64,000 nt of DNA, from contig NZ_CP107995.1 in assembly GCF_036116635.1 (NCBI RefSeq), positions 6,634,001 through 6,698,000 of the forward strand, written 5' to 3'. A program made the position numbers and the translations under genes. The stretch comes from Amycolatopsis sp. NBC_00345 (GTDB lineage: Bacteria > Actinomycetota > Actinomycetes > Mycobacteriales > Pseudonocardiaceae). A model generated the notes under the pieces. The model ran no database searches. It saw nothing but the letters and a program-made list of their open reading frames with translations, and was not told where the DNA came from. Of the stretch, positions 1-7,788 are shown piece after piece. Each line of letters begins with the position of its first letter. The first letter of the stretch is position 1.

Positions 1-1
1 C

Positions 2-2254
2 CGCGGCGACGCGGACATGGGCGACCTGCCCCACCGCGTCCAGCCGGATCCGGACGGGCGGTTCACCGCGGACGTGCACGTGACGCCGGACGGGCACGCG
101 CGCATCGGCGATCGGCTCTACACGCCGGAGGAATTCGCGGACGTCCTGCGCCGCAACGCGGACTACGACGGCAGGCCCATTCGCCTGATCGGGTGCGACG
201 CCGGGTCCAACGACTTCGCCCACCGGCTCTCGCGCGAGCTGGACACCGAGGTGATGGCGCCGAGCAAACCGGCGTGGACCGACTCGAACGGCCGCGTCTT
301 CTCGTCCGACTACGAGATCGGCCCGGACGGACGGATGCGGCCGCGGATCCCGCCGGACGGCGAGTGGTCCGTGCACCGTCCGGACGGCACGTCGCACCAC
401 GTCGGCGACGACGGCTTCGCGCCGGAGACCCGCCACGGCGATCAACCCCACAGCGACCCGCACGAGGTCGACGCAGACAGCTCGCGCCACCGCGGCGACG
501 GGACCGACGGGGCCGACAGCGCCGACCGGGCCGACGGGTCGGACGAGCCGTCCGTGGACGCCGACCACGACAGCGCCGACACACAACAGCACCAACCACA
601 ACAGCAACAGCACCACTCGGGCGACGACACCCACAACGAGCCGTCTCCCGAAGCCGACCCGGACGATCGCCCCGTCCCGAAGGACAACAACCCCGACTCC
701 CGGCAGCAGGAGGCGGAGCTGCTCGACCCCGTCCGGCAGGCCGAGGTGCGGCAGCACCCGCAGGACGTCACCGACTTCGCCCCGTCCTCGCACGGCAGCC
801 CGACGGACGTGGGCGGCCCGAACCCCCACCCCGACAGCCCCACCCCGCCGCGAGCGGGCGAGCGGTTCCCCGGCGACCAGAAGCTGGAAGCCAACCACGA
901 ATACCGCGTGCACGACGCCGACGGGAACCCGCGCGGCAGCTACCACACCGACGAGCACGGCCGGGTGACGCACATCGACACGTCGCACCCGAACGAACCG
1001 CCCCGCGTCCGCAACGCGCCGAATCCCGGCTACCACCCGAATCCCGACGTCACCCACCCGCACCCCGACACCACCTACCGGGTGGAGATCGACGGCCACC
1101 ACCAGACGTTCACCACCGATGCCGACGGCGTGCCGCATCCGTCCGCGGAGTACCACCGCCCGGACTTCGAGGGCGACCCCGTGACCATCGGCCACGACCA
1201 CCCGCACGCGCCCAAGGCCGGGGACTCCTTCCAGAGCGGTGGCCCGTACGAACCGCACCGGGAGTACGACGTCACCGACGCGGCCGGCGTGCATCGCGGC
1301 ACGTTCCACACCGACGCCGACGGCAACGTCCGCTGGGCGTCGGTCGAATCGGGCCGCGTCGGGCGCACCAACCCCGACCTGCCCGAGCCCGGCAGCAGCC
1401 ACCTGCCGCCCGACGTCAAGGTGCACGCGCAGCAGAAGATCAACCCGGACGGCAAAGCGCCGCCCAACGTCGACCATCCGGAGCGCTTCAAGGACGCCCA
1501 GCGGCACGATGTCAAGCGGCCCACGAACAAACCGTTCCTCGACGACACCGTGCCGAGGCACCCCGAGGGTCACCCGTACGCGGGTGAGCCGAAGCTCGAG
1601 CCGAATTCCAAGTACGTCGTCAGCAGCGATTTCAAGGACGGCGGCAAAACCACCACCCACCCGCGCACGATGGTCTGGACCGACGAGAACGGGCGCATCG
1701 CGGCCATCGAGACCTACCGGCCGCACCACCCGGACCTCATCAACCCGGGCCCGAACATGGTCTACGACGTGGACCACGGCCGGTTCACCTACCAGACCGG
1801 CGTGACCGAGCACGGCGGCGTGGACACCGTGCAGGGGCGTGCCGACGACCTGACCCGCGCCGACGAGAGCGAACTGTCCCGGCGCGACGGCCCCTCGCAG
1901 GACAAGTCCAATTCCCTGGCCACCACCGGCAAGTACGACGGTGGGCACATCGCGGGCAACCAGTTCACCGGCCCGGGTGAACTGGTGAACATGATGACCC
2001 AGTGGCGCCCGCAGAACCAGGGCTGGAAGGGCCAGGCCGGCACGGAGGCCCACTGGAAGGCGTTCGAAACCGACCTCGCGAACCACCTCAAGGCGGGCGG
2101 CAAGATCCAGGGCATGGACGTGTTCCCGCTGCGCAATCCGGGCGAGCGGGTGCCGCACACCATCCAGGTACGCTGGGTCGAGACCGATCAGGCGGGCAAC
2201 ATCACCGGCGTGCACATGCGCAGCTTCGGCAACGGGCCGGCGGGCCAGTCATGA
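2..2254 (+). CDS. Polymorphic toxin, C-terminal part, with nonspecific DNA/RNA endonuclease domain (5' end outside window)
   Basis: The frame is open from base 2 with no upstream stop, so the start lies outside the window. The first in-frame ATG is at 17, and positions below count from it. The N-terminal visible part (about 1-125, with a RLIGCDAGSNDFAHRLS stretch) is a module I associate with large actinobacterial secreted toxins. A low-complexity Asp/His/Gln-rich linker follows (about 130-270). Four imperfect repeats come next, of the form Y-x-V-x-D-x-x-G...TDxxGxV (about 290-330, 350-385, 400-445, 525-575). The last 130 residues resemble the DNA/RNA nonspecific endonuclease family: YDGGHIAGNQFTG supplies the likely catalytic His, followed by a conserved Asn and Gln-Trp. 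The family is inferred to degrade nucleic acid of competitors or hosts after delivery. The two YezG-like genes downstream are candidate immunity partners. Confidence 0.75.
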   Translation, partial: RGDADMGDLPHRVQPDPDGRFTADVHVTPDGHARIGDRLYTPEEFADVLRRNADYDGRPIRLIGCDAGSNDFAHRLSRELDTEVMAPSKPAWTDSNGRVFSSDYEIGPDGRMRPRIPPDGEWSVHRPDGTSHHVGDDGFAPETRHGDQPHSDPHEVDADSSRHRGDGTDGADSADRADGSDEPSVDADHDSADTQQHQPQQQQHHSGDDTHNEPSPEADPDDRPVPKDNNPDSRQQEAELLDPVRQAEVRQHPQDVTDFAPSSHGSPTDVGGPNPHPDSPTPPRAGERFPGDQKLEANHEYRVHDADGNPRGSYHTDEHGRVTHIDTSHPNEPPRVRNAPNPGYHPNPDVTHPHPDTTYRVEIDGHHQTFTTDADGVPHPSAEYHRPDFEGDPVTIGHDHPHAPKAGDSFQSGGPYEPHREYDVTDAAGVHRGTFHTDADGNVRWASVESGRVGRTNPDLPEPGSSHLPPDVKVHAQQKINPDGKAPPNVDHPERFKDAQRHDVKRPTNKPFLDDTVPRHPEGHPYAGEPKLEPNSKYVVSSDFKDGGKTTTHPRTMVWTDENGRIAAIETYRPHHPDLINPGPNMVYDVDHGRFTYQTGVTEHGGVDTVQGRADDLTRADESELSRRDGPSQDKSNSLATTGKYDGGHIAGNQFTGPGELVNMMTQWRPQNQGWKGQAGTEAHWKAFETDLANHLKAGGKIQGMDVFPLRNPGERVPHTIQVRWVETDQAGNITGVHMRSFGNGPAGQS

Positions 2255-2290
2255 ACCTGGAAAAGCCTGCGGTAGAAGGGAAAAGCTCCG

Positions 2291-3856
2291 ATGGCACGTG
2301 ACCACGACCAGTGGCGAGACCTCACTCAAGAGGTGGGTTACGCACTCGTCGACGCGGCCCCGGAGGGATGGCGGCGAATCGAGTTGTTCAGCCGCGTCAC
2401 CGCCGAAGTGCAGGACTTCACGCTCACCGTGCTGATGGCCGACGGCAGCCAGGCCGTCGTCGAGATCCCGGAAGCGGCGACGCGGGCGGTGCTCGGCATC
2501 CGCGAGGCCTATTACGTCGAGGGCGAAGGCACCTGGTTCTCGATGCGGTACCTGCTCGACGCGCCGGGCAAGATCCGCTCGCTGTACAACCTGGACTGGG
2601 ACCCGGACTGGAACCCGGGCATCGACGTCTCCGCCTGGCCGCGCGACCTTGAGCGGTACCCCCGCGACGCGTTCCACATTCCGCCTTGGCTGCGGGAAAA
2701 GCTCGCCGAGGCGGGAGCGGAGGTCCCGCCGGCGCCGCCCGAGGTGGTGGAGCTGCCGCTCGGCCCCGAGGCGCAGAACCAGATCTGGATGGACCTCGCG
2801 AACCGCGTCGTGATGACCGTGCCGGCCGACTGGCAGCAGGTGCTCCTGACCTACCGCGCCGTCGGGGACCACGTCGAGCTGCCCGTGATGGTGCGGCGGG
2901 CCACCGACGGCGGCCTCTACCTGTGGGAGCCGCCCGCCGAGGTCGCCGAGCTGCTGGCGAAGCTGCGCGCCGGGATGTACCGGGAGGGCCGCGGCACCTG
3001 GCTGCAAGCCGGCGCGACGATCGACACCGGCTCCCACGCGGAGTTCGCCTACGTGTGGGACTCCGAGCCGTCCTGGGACGCGGCTCCGCCGGCCGCGGCG
3101 TTCGCGCGCGAGCTGGAGCTGTTCCCCCGGACGGGCGGGAACCTGCCGGAGTGGTTCGCCGAGCGCGTCGGCGCGGTGGGCGCGGCGACGCTGAGCGGCT
3201 CGGCCGACCCGAAAACGGCCGAGACCGAGGCGCTGCGCGCGGCCGAGGACGCGGCCGCGGAGCTGGGACTCGACCCCGCCCGTTACCGGATCGGCGAGGT
3301 CGCCGACGGGGCCTGGTGCCTGGTGTCCGAAGAGGACAGCTGGGCGGTCTTCCTCGCAGTGGGCGAGGAACGCTTCGAGGGCGCGGAATTCGCCACCGTG
3401 CAGCAGGCGGTGCGGTACTTCGTCGGGCACCTGTACCTGAACCGGTCCGCGTTCCGGGACGAGCTGGCGCCGGACGCCAAGCGGCCCACCGACGCGTGGC
3501 CGATCCAGCCGCTCGGCGGCGACGCGGGGCTGCAGATCTACGGCGGCAAGCGGATCGTCACCCTGCCGCCGGGCACCGAGATGGACCGTTACGGCGACCC
3601 GGATGGCAACACGCTGTACGCCGCGGGTACCGAGTGGACATACCGTTCGCAGCCGTCGAACGTCCGCGATCGCGAGTACCACGTGTACCGGCTGCGCCGC
3701 CCGGTCCGCGGGATCGTCGGCTCGCCGATCGCCTGGTACGACGAGGCGGGCGGCGGCACCGCGTACGTGCTGGAGCGCTCGGTGGCCGACCTGCTCGCCG
3801 ACGGCTCGCTCGAGCCGGTCGAACGGCCGACCACCAGCCCGCCCGCGCAGGGCTAG
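2291..3856 (+). CDS. YezG-like/YezG-like/TNT-domain fusion protein
   Basis: This 521-residue protein starts 36 bp after the toxin gene. Residues about 1-140 and 155-292 are two copies of a YezG (DUF600)-like immunity fold. Each shows W near the start of the domain, a GTWF/GTWL strand and a D-x-x-PSW / fPR...PxW ending. Residues 305-400 form a middle domain I do not recognise. Residues about 423-510 match the tuberculosis necrotizing toxin (TNT) NAD+ glycohydrolase family: LPPGTEMDRYGDPDGN, YHVYRL, GGGTAYVL and SVADLLADGSLEP. The position where TNT proteins normally carry a catalytic Gln (GGxQ) is Ala491 here, so enzymatic activity is doubtful. It could be a toxin with a built-in immunity-like region, or an inactivated TNT serving as a decoy or immunity module. 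No signal peptide or membrane segment is visible. Confidence 0.75.
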   Translation: MARDHDQWRDLTQEVGYALVDAAPEGWRRIELFSRVTAEVQDFTLTVLMADGSQAVVEIPEAATRAVLGIREAYYVEGEGTWFSMRYLLDAPGKIRSLYNLDWDPDWNPGIDVSAWPRDLERYPRDAFHIPPWLREKLAEAGAEVPPAPPEVVELPLGPEAQNQIWMDLANRVVMTVPADWQQVLLTYRAVGDHVELPVMVRRATDGGLYLWEPPAEVAELLAKLRAGMYREGRGTWLQAGATIDTGSHAEFAYVWDSEPSWDAAPPAAAFARELELFPRTGGNLPEWFAERVGAVGAATLSGSADPKTAETEALRAAEDAAAELGLDPARYRIGEVADGAWCLVSEEDSWAVFLAVGEERFEGAEFATVQQAVRYFVGHLYLNRSAFRDELAPDAKRPTDAWPIQPLGGDAGLQIYGGKRIVTLPPGTEMDRYGDPDGNTLYAAGTEWTYRSQPSNVRDREYHVYRLRRPVRGIVGSPIAWYDEAGGGTAYVLERSVADLLADGSLEPVERPTTSPPAQG

Positions 3857-3865
3857 GGGGACGGG

Positions 3866-4858
3866 ATGACCACACCACCGGCACCGCTGGGGCCGGAGCA
3901 GCAGCAGGCGATCGTCGCCGGGATCGGGCGCGGGCTGGCGGGGCTGGTCCCGCCGGGCTGGCGCCTGCTCCGGGTCGACTATCGCGCCGCGGGCCGCCAC
4001 GTCGAGTGCGACGTGCACGTCACGACGCCGGACGGCGCGGTGCGGCCGGTGCCGACACCGCCGGAGGTCGTCGCCCGGCTGGGCGAGCTGCGGTCGGGCA
4101 TGTACCGGCCCGGCACCGGCACCTGGCTCGCCGCGTCGCTGGCCTTCGACCCCGCGCGCGGCGCCCAGGCCGACTTCGTGCTCGACCGCGAGCCGTCCTG
4201 GCGGCGCCCGCCCCCGCCGATCGGTTTCCAGGACGAGCTGCGGTTCTTCCCCCGGGCCGACCAGCACGTGCCGGCCTGGCTGCGGGCGCGGGCCGGGCTG
4301 CCACCGCTGGGCGCGACGCCTGCGGTTACCGGGGCGGCTCCCCCTGCCGATGGCGGGGCGACGCCGCCGGCTGCTGGAGCGCCCGGAGATGCCGTGCCAC
4401 CGCCGGCCAGTTCACCGCAGCCGGCGTCAGGAGCCGTGAGCCCGCCCCCGGCAGTGGCGAGCCCACCGGCCGAAACCGCCGCCGGCATCCGGACACCGCG
4501 GGTTTACGACGGGCTCGACGAGGCCGGACGGCCCGTGGTCTCGCGCGAGCGCCTTTCGGCCGAGGAGCGCGAACGCGTGCTCGCATACCTGGAGACGGCG
4601 CCCGCGGTGCTGGCGTCGCGCAGTTACGGCGCCGACGCGTTCGACCCGTCGCGCGCCGACGTCGTGCCGCTGACCTTCCGGACCGACGGCAGCTGGGCCT
4701 GGCCCGGCGCCGTCGCGTATTACCTGCGCGAGCACGAAATCGCGCCGGATCCCGAGCTGCTGACCCACATTCGCGGGCACCGCTTCGCCGTCCCGGAAGT
4801 CGGCGAGCCGGCGCGGGAACTGGCGCTGGCCTCGGTCACCGGGCAACCATCCACTTAG
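3866..4858 (+). CDS. YezG-like immunity-type protein with unknown C-terminal domain
   Basis: The protein has 330 residues. Its start is fixed by a GGGGGACGGG ribosome binding site just before ATG, 9 bp after the previous stop. Residues about 8-140 form one YezG-like domain, with PPGWRLL, GTGTWLA, DREPSW and FFPR...VPAWL; it is clearly related to both copies in the preceding protein. A Pro/Ala-rich linker (about 148-205) leads to a compact C-terminal domain (about 208-320, with a DGSWAWPGAVAYYLREH stretch) that I cannot assign. Co-orientation and tight spacing put it in one operon with the toxin and the TNT fusion. A role as antitoxin for the nuclease or the TNT protein is inference from the family and context. 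It meets the ilvA-like gene tail to tail with a 7-bp gap. Confidence 0.7.
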   Translation: MTTPPAPLGPEQQQAIVAGIGRGLAGLVPPGWRLLRVDYRAAGRHVECDVHVTTPDGAVRPVPTPPEVVARLGELRSGMYRPGTGTWLAASLAFDPARGAQADFVLDREPSWRRPPPPIGFQDELRFFPRADQHVPAWLRARAGLPPLGATPAVTGAAPPADGGATPPAAGAPGDAVPPPASSPQPASGAVSPPPAVASPPAETAAGIRTPRVYDGLDEAGRPVVSRERLSAEERERVLAYLETAPAVLASRSYGADAFDPSRADVVPLTFRTDGSWAWPGAVAYYLREHEIAPDPELLTHIRGHRFAVPEVGEPARELALASVTGQPST

Positions 4859-4865
4859 GACGAAG

Positions 4866-6068
4866 TCAGACGATGGTGAACCCCGCGTCCGCGAGGGCGG
4901 CTTCCACGTCCTTGCAGTGCTCGGGGCCGCGGGTTTCCAGCGCCAGCGCGACGTCGACCTCACCCAGGGCGAGGCTGCCCGAGATGCGGGAGTGCTCGAC
5001 GTCGAGCACGTTCGCGCCCATGTCCTTCACACAGCTGAGCACGGAGACGAGCGAGCCCGGCCGGTCCGGCACGCGCAGGTGCAGCTTGAGGTAACGGCCG
5101 CCGGCCGTCATGCCGTGCTGGATGATCTGCTGGAGCAGTACGGGGTCGACGTTGCCGCCGGACAGGATCGCGACCACCGGCGGCTCGAAGGCGCCCGGGT
5201 GCTGCAGCAGCGCGGCCACCGTCGCGGCGCCGGCCGGCTCGACCACCAGCTTCCGCCGCTCCAGGCACAGCAGCACAGCGCGTGACAGCGACTCCTCGGT
5301 GACCGTGACGATGTCGTCCACCAGCGAGGAGACATGCGCGTAGCTGACCGGCCCCGGCTGGCCGACGGCGATCCCGTCGGCCATCGTGTGCAGCTCGCTC
5401 AGCCGCACGGGCGCCCCGGCGGCCAGCGACGGCGGGAACGCGGCGGCGTCCTCGGCCTGCACGCCGACCACGCGTACGTCCGGGCGCAGCGCCTTCACCG
5501 CGGACGCGACGCCGCCCACCAGGCCGCCACCGCCCGTCGCGACGAGGATCGTCTTCGCGCCGGGCACCTGCTCCAGGATCTCCAGGCCGACGGTGCCCTG
5601 CCCGGCGATCACGTCGGCGTGGTCGAACGGATGAATGAACACCGCGCCGGTGCGCTCGGAGAAGGCGATCGCCTCGGCGAGCGTCTCCTCCAGCACGGCG
5701 CCGAACAGGTGCACGTCGGCGCCATAACTGCGGGTCGCGGCCAGCTTCGGCAGCGGCGCGCGCAGCGGCATGAAGACCGTCGAGGAGATCCCCAGCAGCG
5801 AAGACGCCAGCGCGACGCCCTGGGCGTGGTTGCCGGCGCTGGCCGCGACGACGCCGCGGGCGCGCTCCTCCGCACTCAGGCCGTGAATGCGCGTGTACGC
5901 GCCGCGGATCTTGAACGAGCCGGTGCGCTGCAAGTTCTCGCACTTGAGGTACACCGGGCCGCCGTGGAGCCGCCGCAGGTCGCGCGCGTGTTCCATCGGG
6001 GTGAGGCGCGTGATGCCCTCCAGGAGCTTGCGGGCCTCCTGGACGCGCTCGAGGCTGACCAGTTCCAT
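4866..6068 (-). CDS. ilvA: Threonine ammonia-lyase (threonine dehydratase) with C-terminal ACT-like domain
   Basis: This PLP enzyme converts L-threonine (and often serine) to 2-oxobutanoate and ammonia, feeding isoleucine synthesis or threonine catabolism in the cytoplasm. Counting from the ATG at 6068, SFKIRGA (51-57) holds the PLP lysine K53. SAGNHAQG (77-84) and the phosphate-binding GGGG (179-182) are intact. The last 75 residues (LKLHLRVPDRPGS...) form a single ACT-like regulatory domain. At about 400 residues it matches the short TdcB/IlvA form. A GTG at 6089 would add seven residues; neither start has a convincing Shine-Dalgarno, and I chose the ATG because it begins the conserved region. 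The gene is monocistronic, and the divergent neighbour is a small membrane protein. Confidence 0.93.
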   Translation of the reverse strand: MELVSLERVQEARKLLEGITRLTPMEHARDLRRLHGGPVYLKCENLQRTGSFKIRGAYTRIHGLSAEERARGVVAASAGNHAQGVALASSLLGISSTVFMPLRAPLPKLAATRSYGADVHLFGAVLEETLAEAIAFSERTGAVFIHPFDHADVIAGQGTVGLEILEQVPGAKTILVATGGGGLVGGVASAVKALRPDVRVVGVQAEDAAAFPPSLAAGAPVRLSELHTMADGIAVGQPGPVSYAHVSSLVDDIVTVTEESLSRAVLLCLERRKLVVEPAGAATVAALLQHPGAFEPPVVAILSGGNVDPVLLQQIIQHGMTAGGRYLKLHLRVPDRPGSLVSVLSCVKDMGANVLDVEHSRISGSLALGEVDVALALETRGPEHCKDVEAALADAGFTIV

Positions 6069-6163
6069 GGTCGCGATGATGCCACCCACCTATGGCCGGG
6101 GTGCACCAGACGGGGGACCGGTACGCTGATAACAGCAACCACACGTGATCAGGGAGTGCGACT

Positions 6164-6466
6164 ATGGCCGCCGAGAGCGACGCGCCGAACGTCCGGCGTC
6201 TGGGCGCGACCCGTTCGGCCAGTCTGCTGCCCCTCGTGATCGGCGTCGTCTCCGCGGTCGCCCTCACCGGCGCGGCCTTCTTCACCGTGGACGCGGCCGG
6301 CTGCGGCGGCCCGGCGCAGTACATCCGCCACGACAACCACGTCGAGCTGGTCGGCGGCTGCGTGGACGGCTCCGAGCTGTCCCCGGCCTCACCCGACCAG
6401 GAGGCGGCCGCGCACCACTCCTCGGTGCGCAACGCCCACCCGCTGCCCAGCAGCTACCGTCCCTGA
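6164..6466 (+). CDS. Small membrane-anchored protein of unknown function
   Basis: This is a 100-residue protein with an AGGGAG ribosome binding site 8 bp before the ATG. A short basic N-terminus (to about residue 20) is followed by one hydrophobic segment (about 21-42, LLPLVIGVVSAVALTGAAFF). The exposed tail carries two cysteines (about C47 and C65) that could form a disulfide outside the membrane. I do not recognise a family. It is divergent from the threonine dehydratase gene and convergent with metB. It ends just before a 46-bp palindrome and a terminator hairpin. Confidence 0.65.
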   Translation: MAAESDAPNVRRLGATRSASLLPLVIGVVSAVALTGAAFFTVDAAGCGGPAQYIRHDNHVELVGGCVDGSELSPASPDQEAAAHHSSVRNAHPLPSSYRP

Positions 6467-6471
6467 GCCCC

Positions 6472-6517
6472 CTCGTGAGTGTCTAGGACGGTTCTAACCG
6501 GCATAGCCACTCACGAG
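6472..6517. repeat. 46-bp palindromic element, copy 1
   Basis: The arms begin and end with CTCGTGAGTG / CACTCACGAG, and the centre is GGTTCTAACC. The 23-nt half-sites differ at about 5 positions. A nearly perfect second copy lies at 48550-48595. Both sit between the 3' ends of convergent genes, so the element may act as a two-way terminator, or may be a dispersed REP-like repeat. Confidence 0.8.
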
Positions 6518-6531
6518 TCCCAGTCAGCAGA

Positions 6532-6562
6532 AACCCCGCGCCTCCACCGGAGACGCGGGGTT
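6532..6562. terminator. Bidirectional terminator hairpin between small membrane protein and metB
   Basis: The stem is AACCCCGCG/CGCGGGGTT with extra inner pairing (CTCC/GGAG), followed by a T-rich run on the + strand. It lies between convergent genes, 19 bp beyond the metB stop. Confidence 0.75.
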
Positions 6563-6580
6563 CTTCGTTGGCGGCAGGGC

Positions 6581-7738
6581 TCAGCCCAGTGCGGCGTTGA
6601 GGTCCGCGACCAGGTCGCGGCCGTCCTCGATGCCGACGGAGAGGCGGAGCAGGTCGGCCGGGACCTGGAGGGTGGAGCCGGCCGTGCTGGCGTGGGTCAT
6701 CCGGCCCGGATGCTCGATCAGCGACTCGATGCCGCCGAGGGACTCGGCCAGGATGAACAGCTTGGTGCGCGACGCGACCTCCAGGGCCGCCTCCTCGCCG
6801 TCCGCGTGGCGGAACGACACCATGCCGCCGAAGCGGCGCATCTGCTTGGCCGCCGCCTCGTGGCCCGGGTGCTCGTGCAGGCCCGGGTAGTAGACCTTGG
6901 AGACCTTCGGATGCTTCGCGAGCGTCTGCGTGATCAGCTCGGCGTTGTCGCTGTGACGCTCCATCCGCAGGGCGAGCGTCTTGATCCCGCGCAGGGTCAG
7001 CCAGGCGTCGAACGGGCCGGGCACCGCGCCGGCCGCGTTGCGCAGGTAGAACAGCTGCTCACGCAGGTCGTCCTCGTTGGTGACGACCGCGCCGCCGACG
7101 ACGTCGGAGTGGCCGCCCAGGTACTTGGTGGTGGAGTGCACGACGATGTCCGCGCCCAGGGCCAGCGGAGTCTGCAGGTACGGCGTCGCGAACGTGTTGT
7201 CGACGACCAGCCGCGCGCCCGCGTCGTGCGCCACGCCGGCCAGCGCCGCGATGTCGGCGACGCCCAGCAGCGGGTTCGTGGGCGACTCGCACCAGATCAG
7301 CTTGGTCTCGGGGCGGATCGCGGCGCGCACCTCGTCGACCTTCGACAGGTCGGCCACGGTGTGCTCGATGCCCCACAGGCTCAGCACCTTGTCGATCAGC
7401 CGGAACGTGCCGCCGTACGCGTCGTTGCCCAGCACCAGGTGGTCACCCGGGCGCAGCACGGTGCGCAGCACCGCGTCGGACGCCGCCATGCCGGAGGCGA
7501 ACGCGAGCGTGTGGCGCGCGCCCTCCAGGGCCGCGAGCGCCTGCTCCAGCGCGGTGCGCGTGGGGTTCGCCGTGCGGGAGTACTCGTAGTCGCCCTCACG
7601 CGTGCCGCCGACGCCGTCCTGCGCGTAAGTCGAAGTCTGGTAAATCGGCACGATGACCGCGCCGGTGCGCGGATCGGGCTCCTGCCCCGCGTGGATCGCA
7701 CGTGTTTCGAAGCCCAGAACGGAGTAGTCGTCGACCAT
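6581..7738 (-). CDS. metB: Cystathionine gamma-synthase
   Basis: This Cys/Met-metabolism PLP enzyme joins O-succinyl- or O-acetyl-homoserine to cysteine, giving cystathionine. The protein has 385 residues, the normal length. SRTANPTR (54-61), ASGMAAS (81-87) and the PLP lysine K205 in HSTTKYLGGHSD are present, as is the C-terminal SVGIED signature of the family. The reading frame is open much further upstream, but that extension overlaps the Pro-rich membrane protein gene. The ATG at 7738 (MVDDYSVLGF) is the conserved start, with a weak GGTGG before it. The pair cbs and metB with Pro-rich membrane proteins between them recalls the mycobacterial cbs-pra-metB order. Together they would cover both halves of transsulfuration. 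Confidence 0.94.
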   Translation of the reverse strand: MVDDYSVLGFETRAIHAGQEPDPRTGAVIVPIYQTSTYAQDGVGGTREGDYEYSRTANPTRTALEQALAALEGARHTLAFASGMAASDAVLRTVLRPGDHLVLGNDAYGGTFRLIDKVLSLWGIEHTVADLSKVDEVRAAIRPETKLIWCESPTNPLLGVADIAALAGVAHDAGARLVVDNTFATPYLQTPLALGADIVVHSTTKYLGGHSDVVGGAVVTNEDDLREQLFYLRNAAGAVPGPFDAWLTLRGIKTLALRMERHSDNAELITQTLAKHPKVSKVYYPGLHEHPGHEAAAKQMRRFGGMVSFRHADGEEAALEVASRTKLFILAESLGGIESLIEHPGRMTHASTAGSTLQVPADLLRLSVGIEDGRDLVADLNAALG

Positions 7739-7788
7739 GCCACCAGGGTACGGCCCACCCCTGACAATCCCGCCAGGTGGGACTGAAC

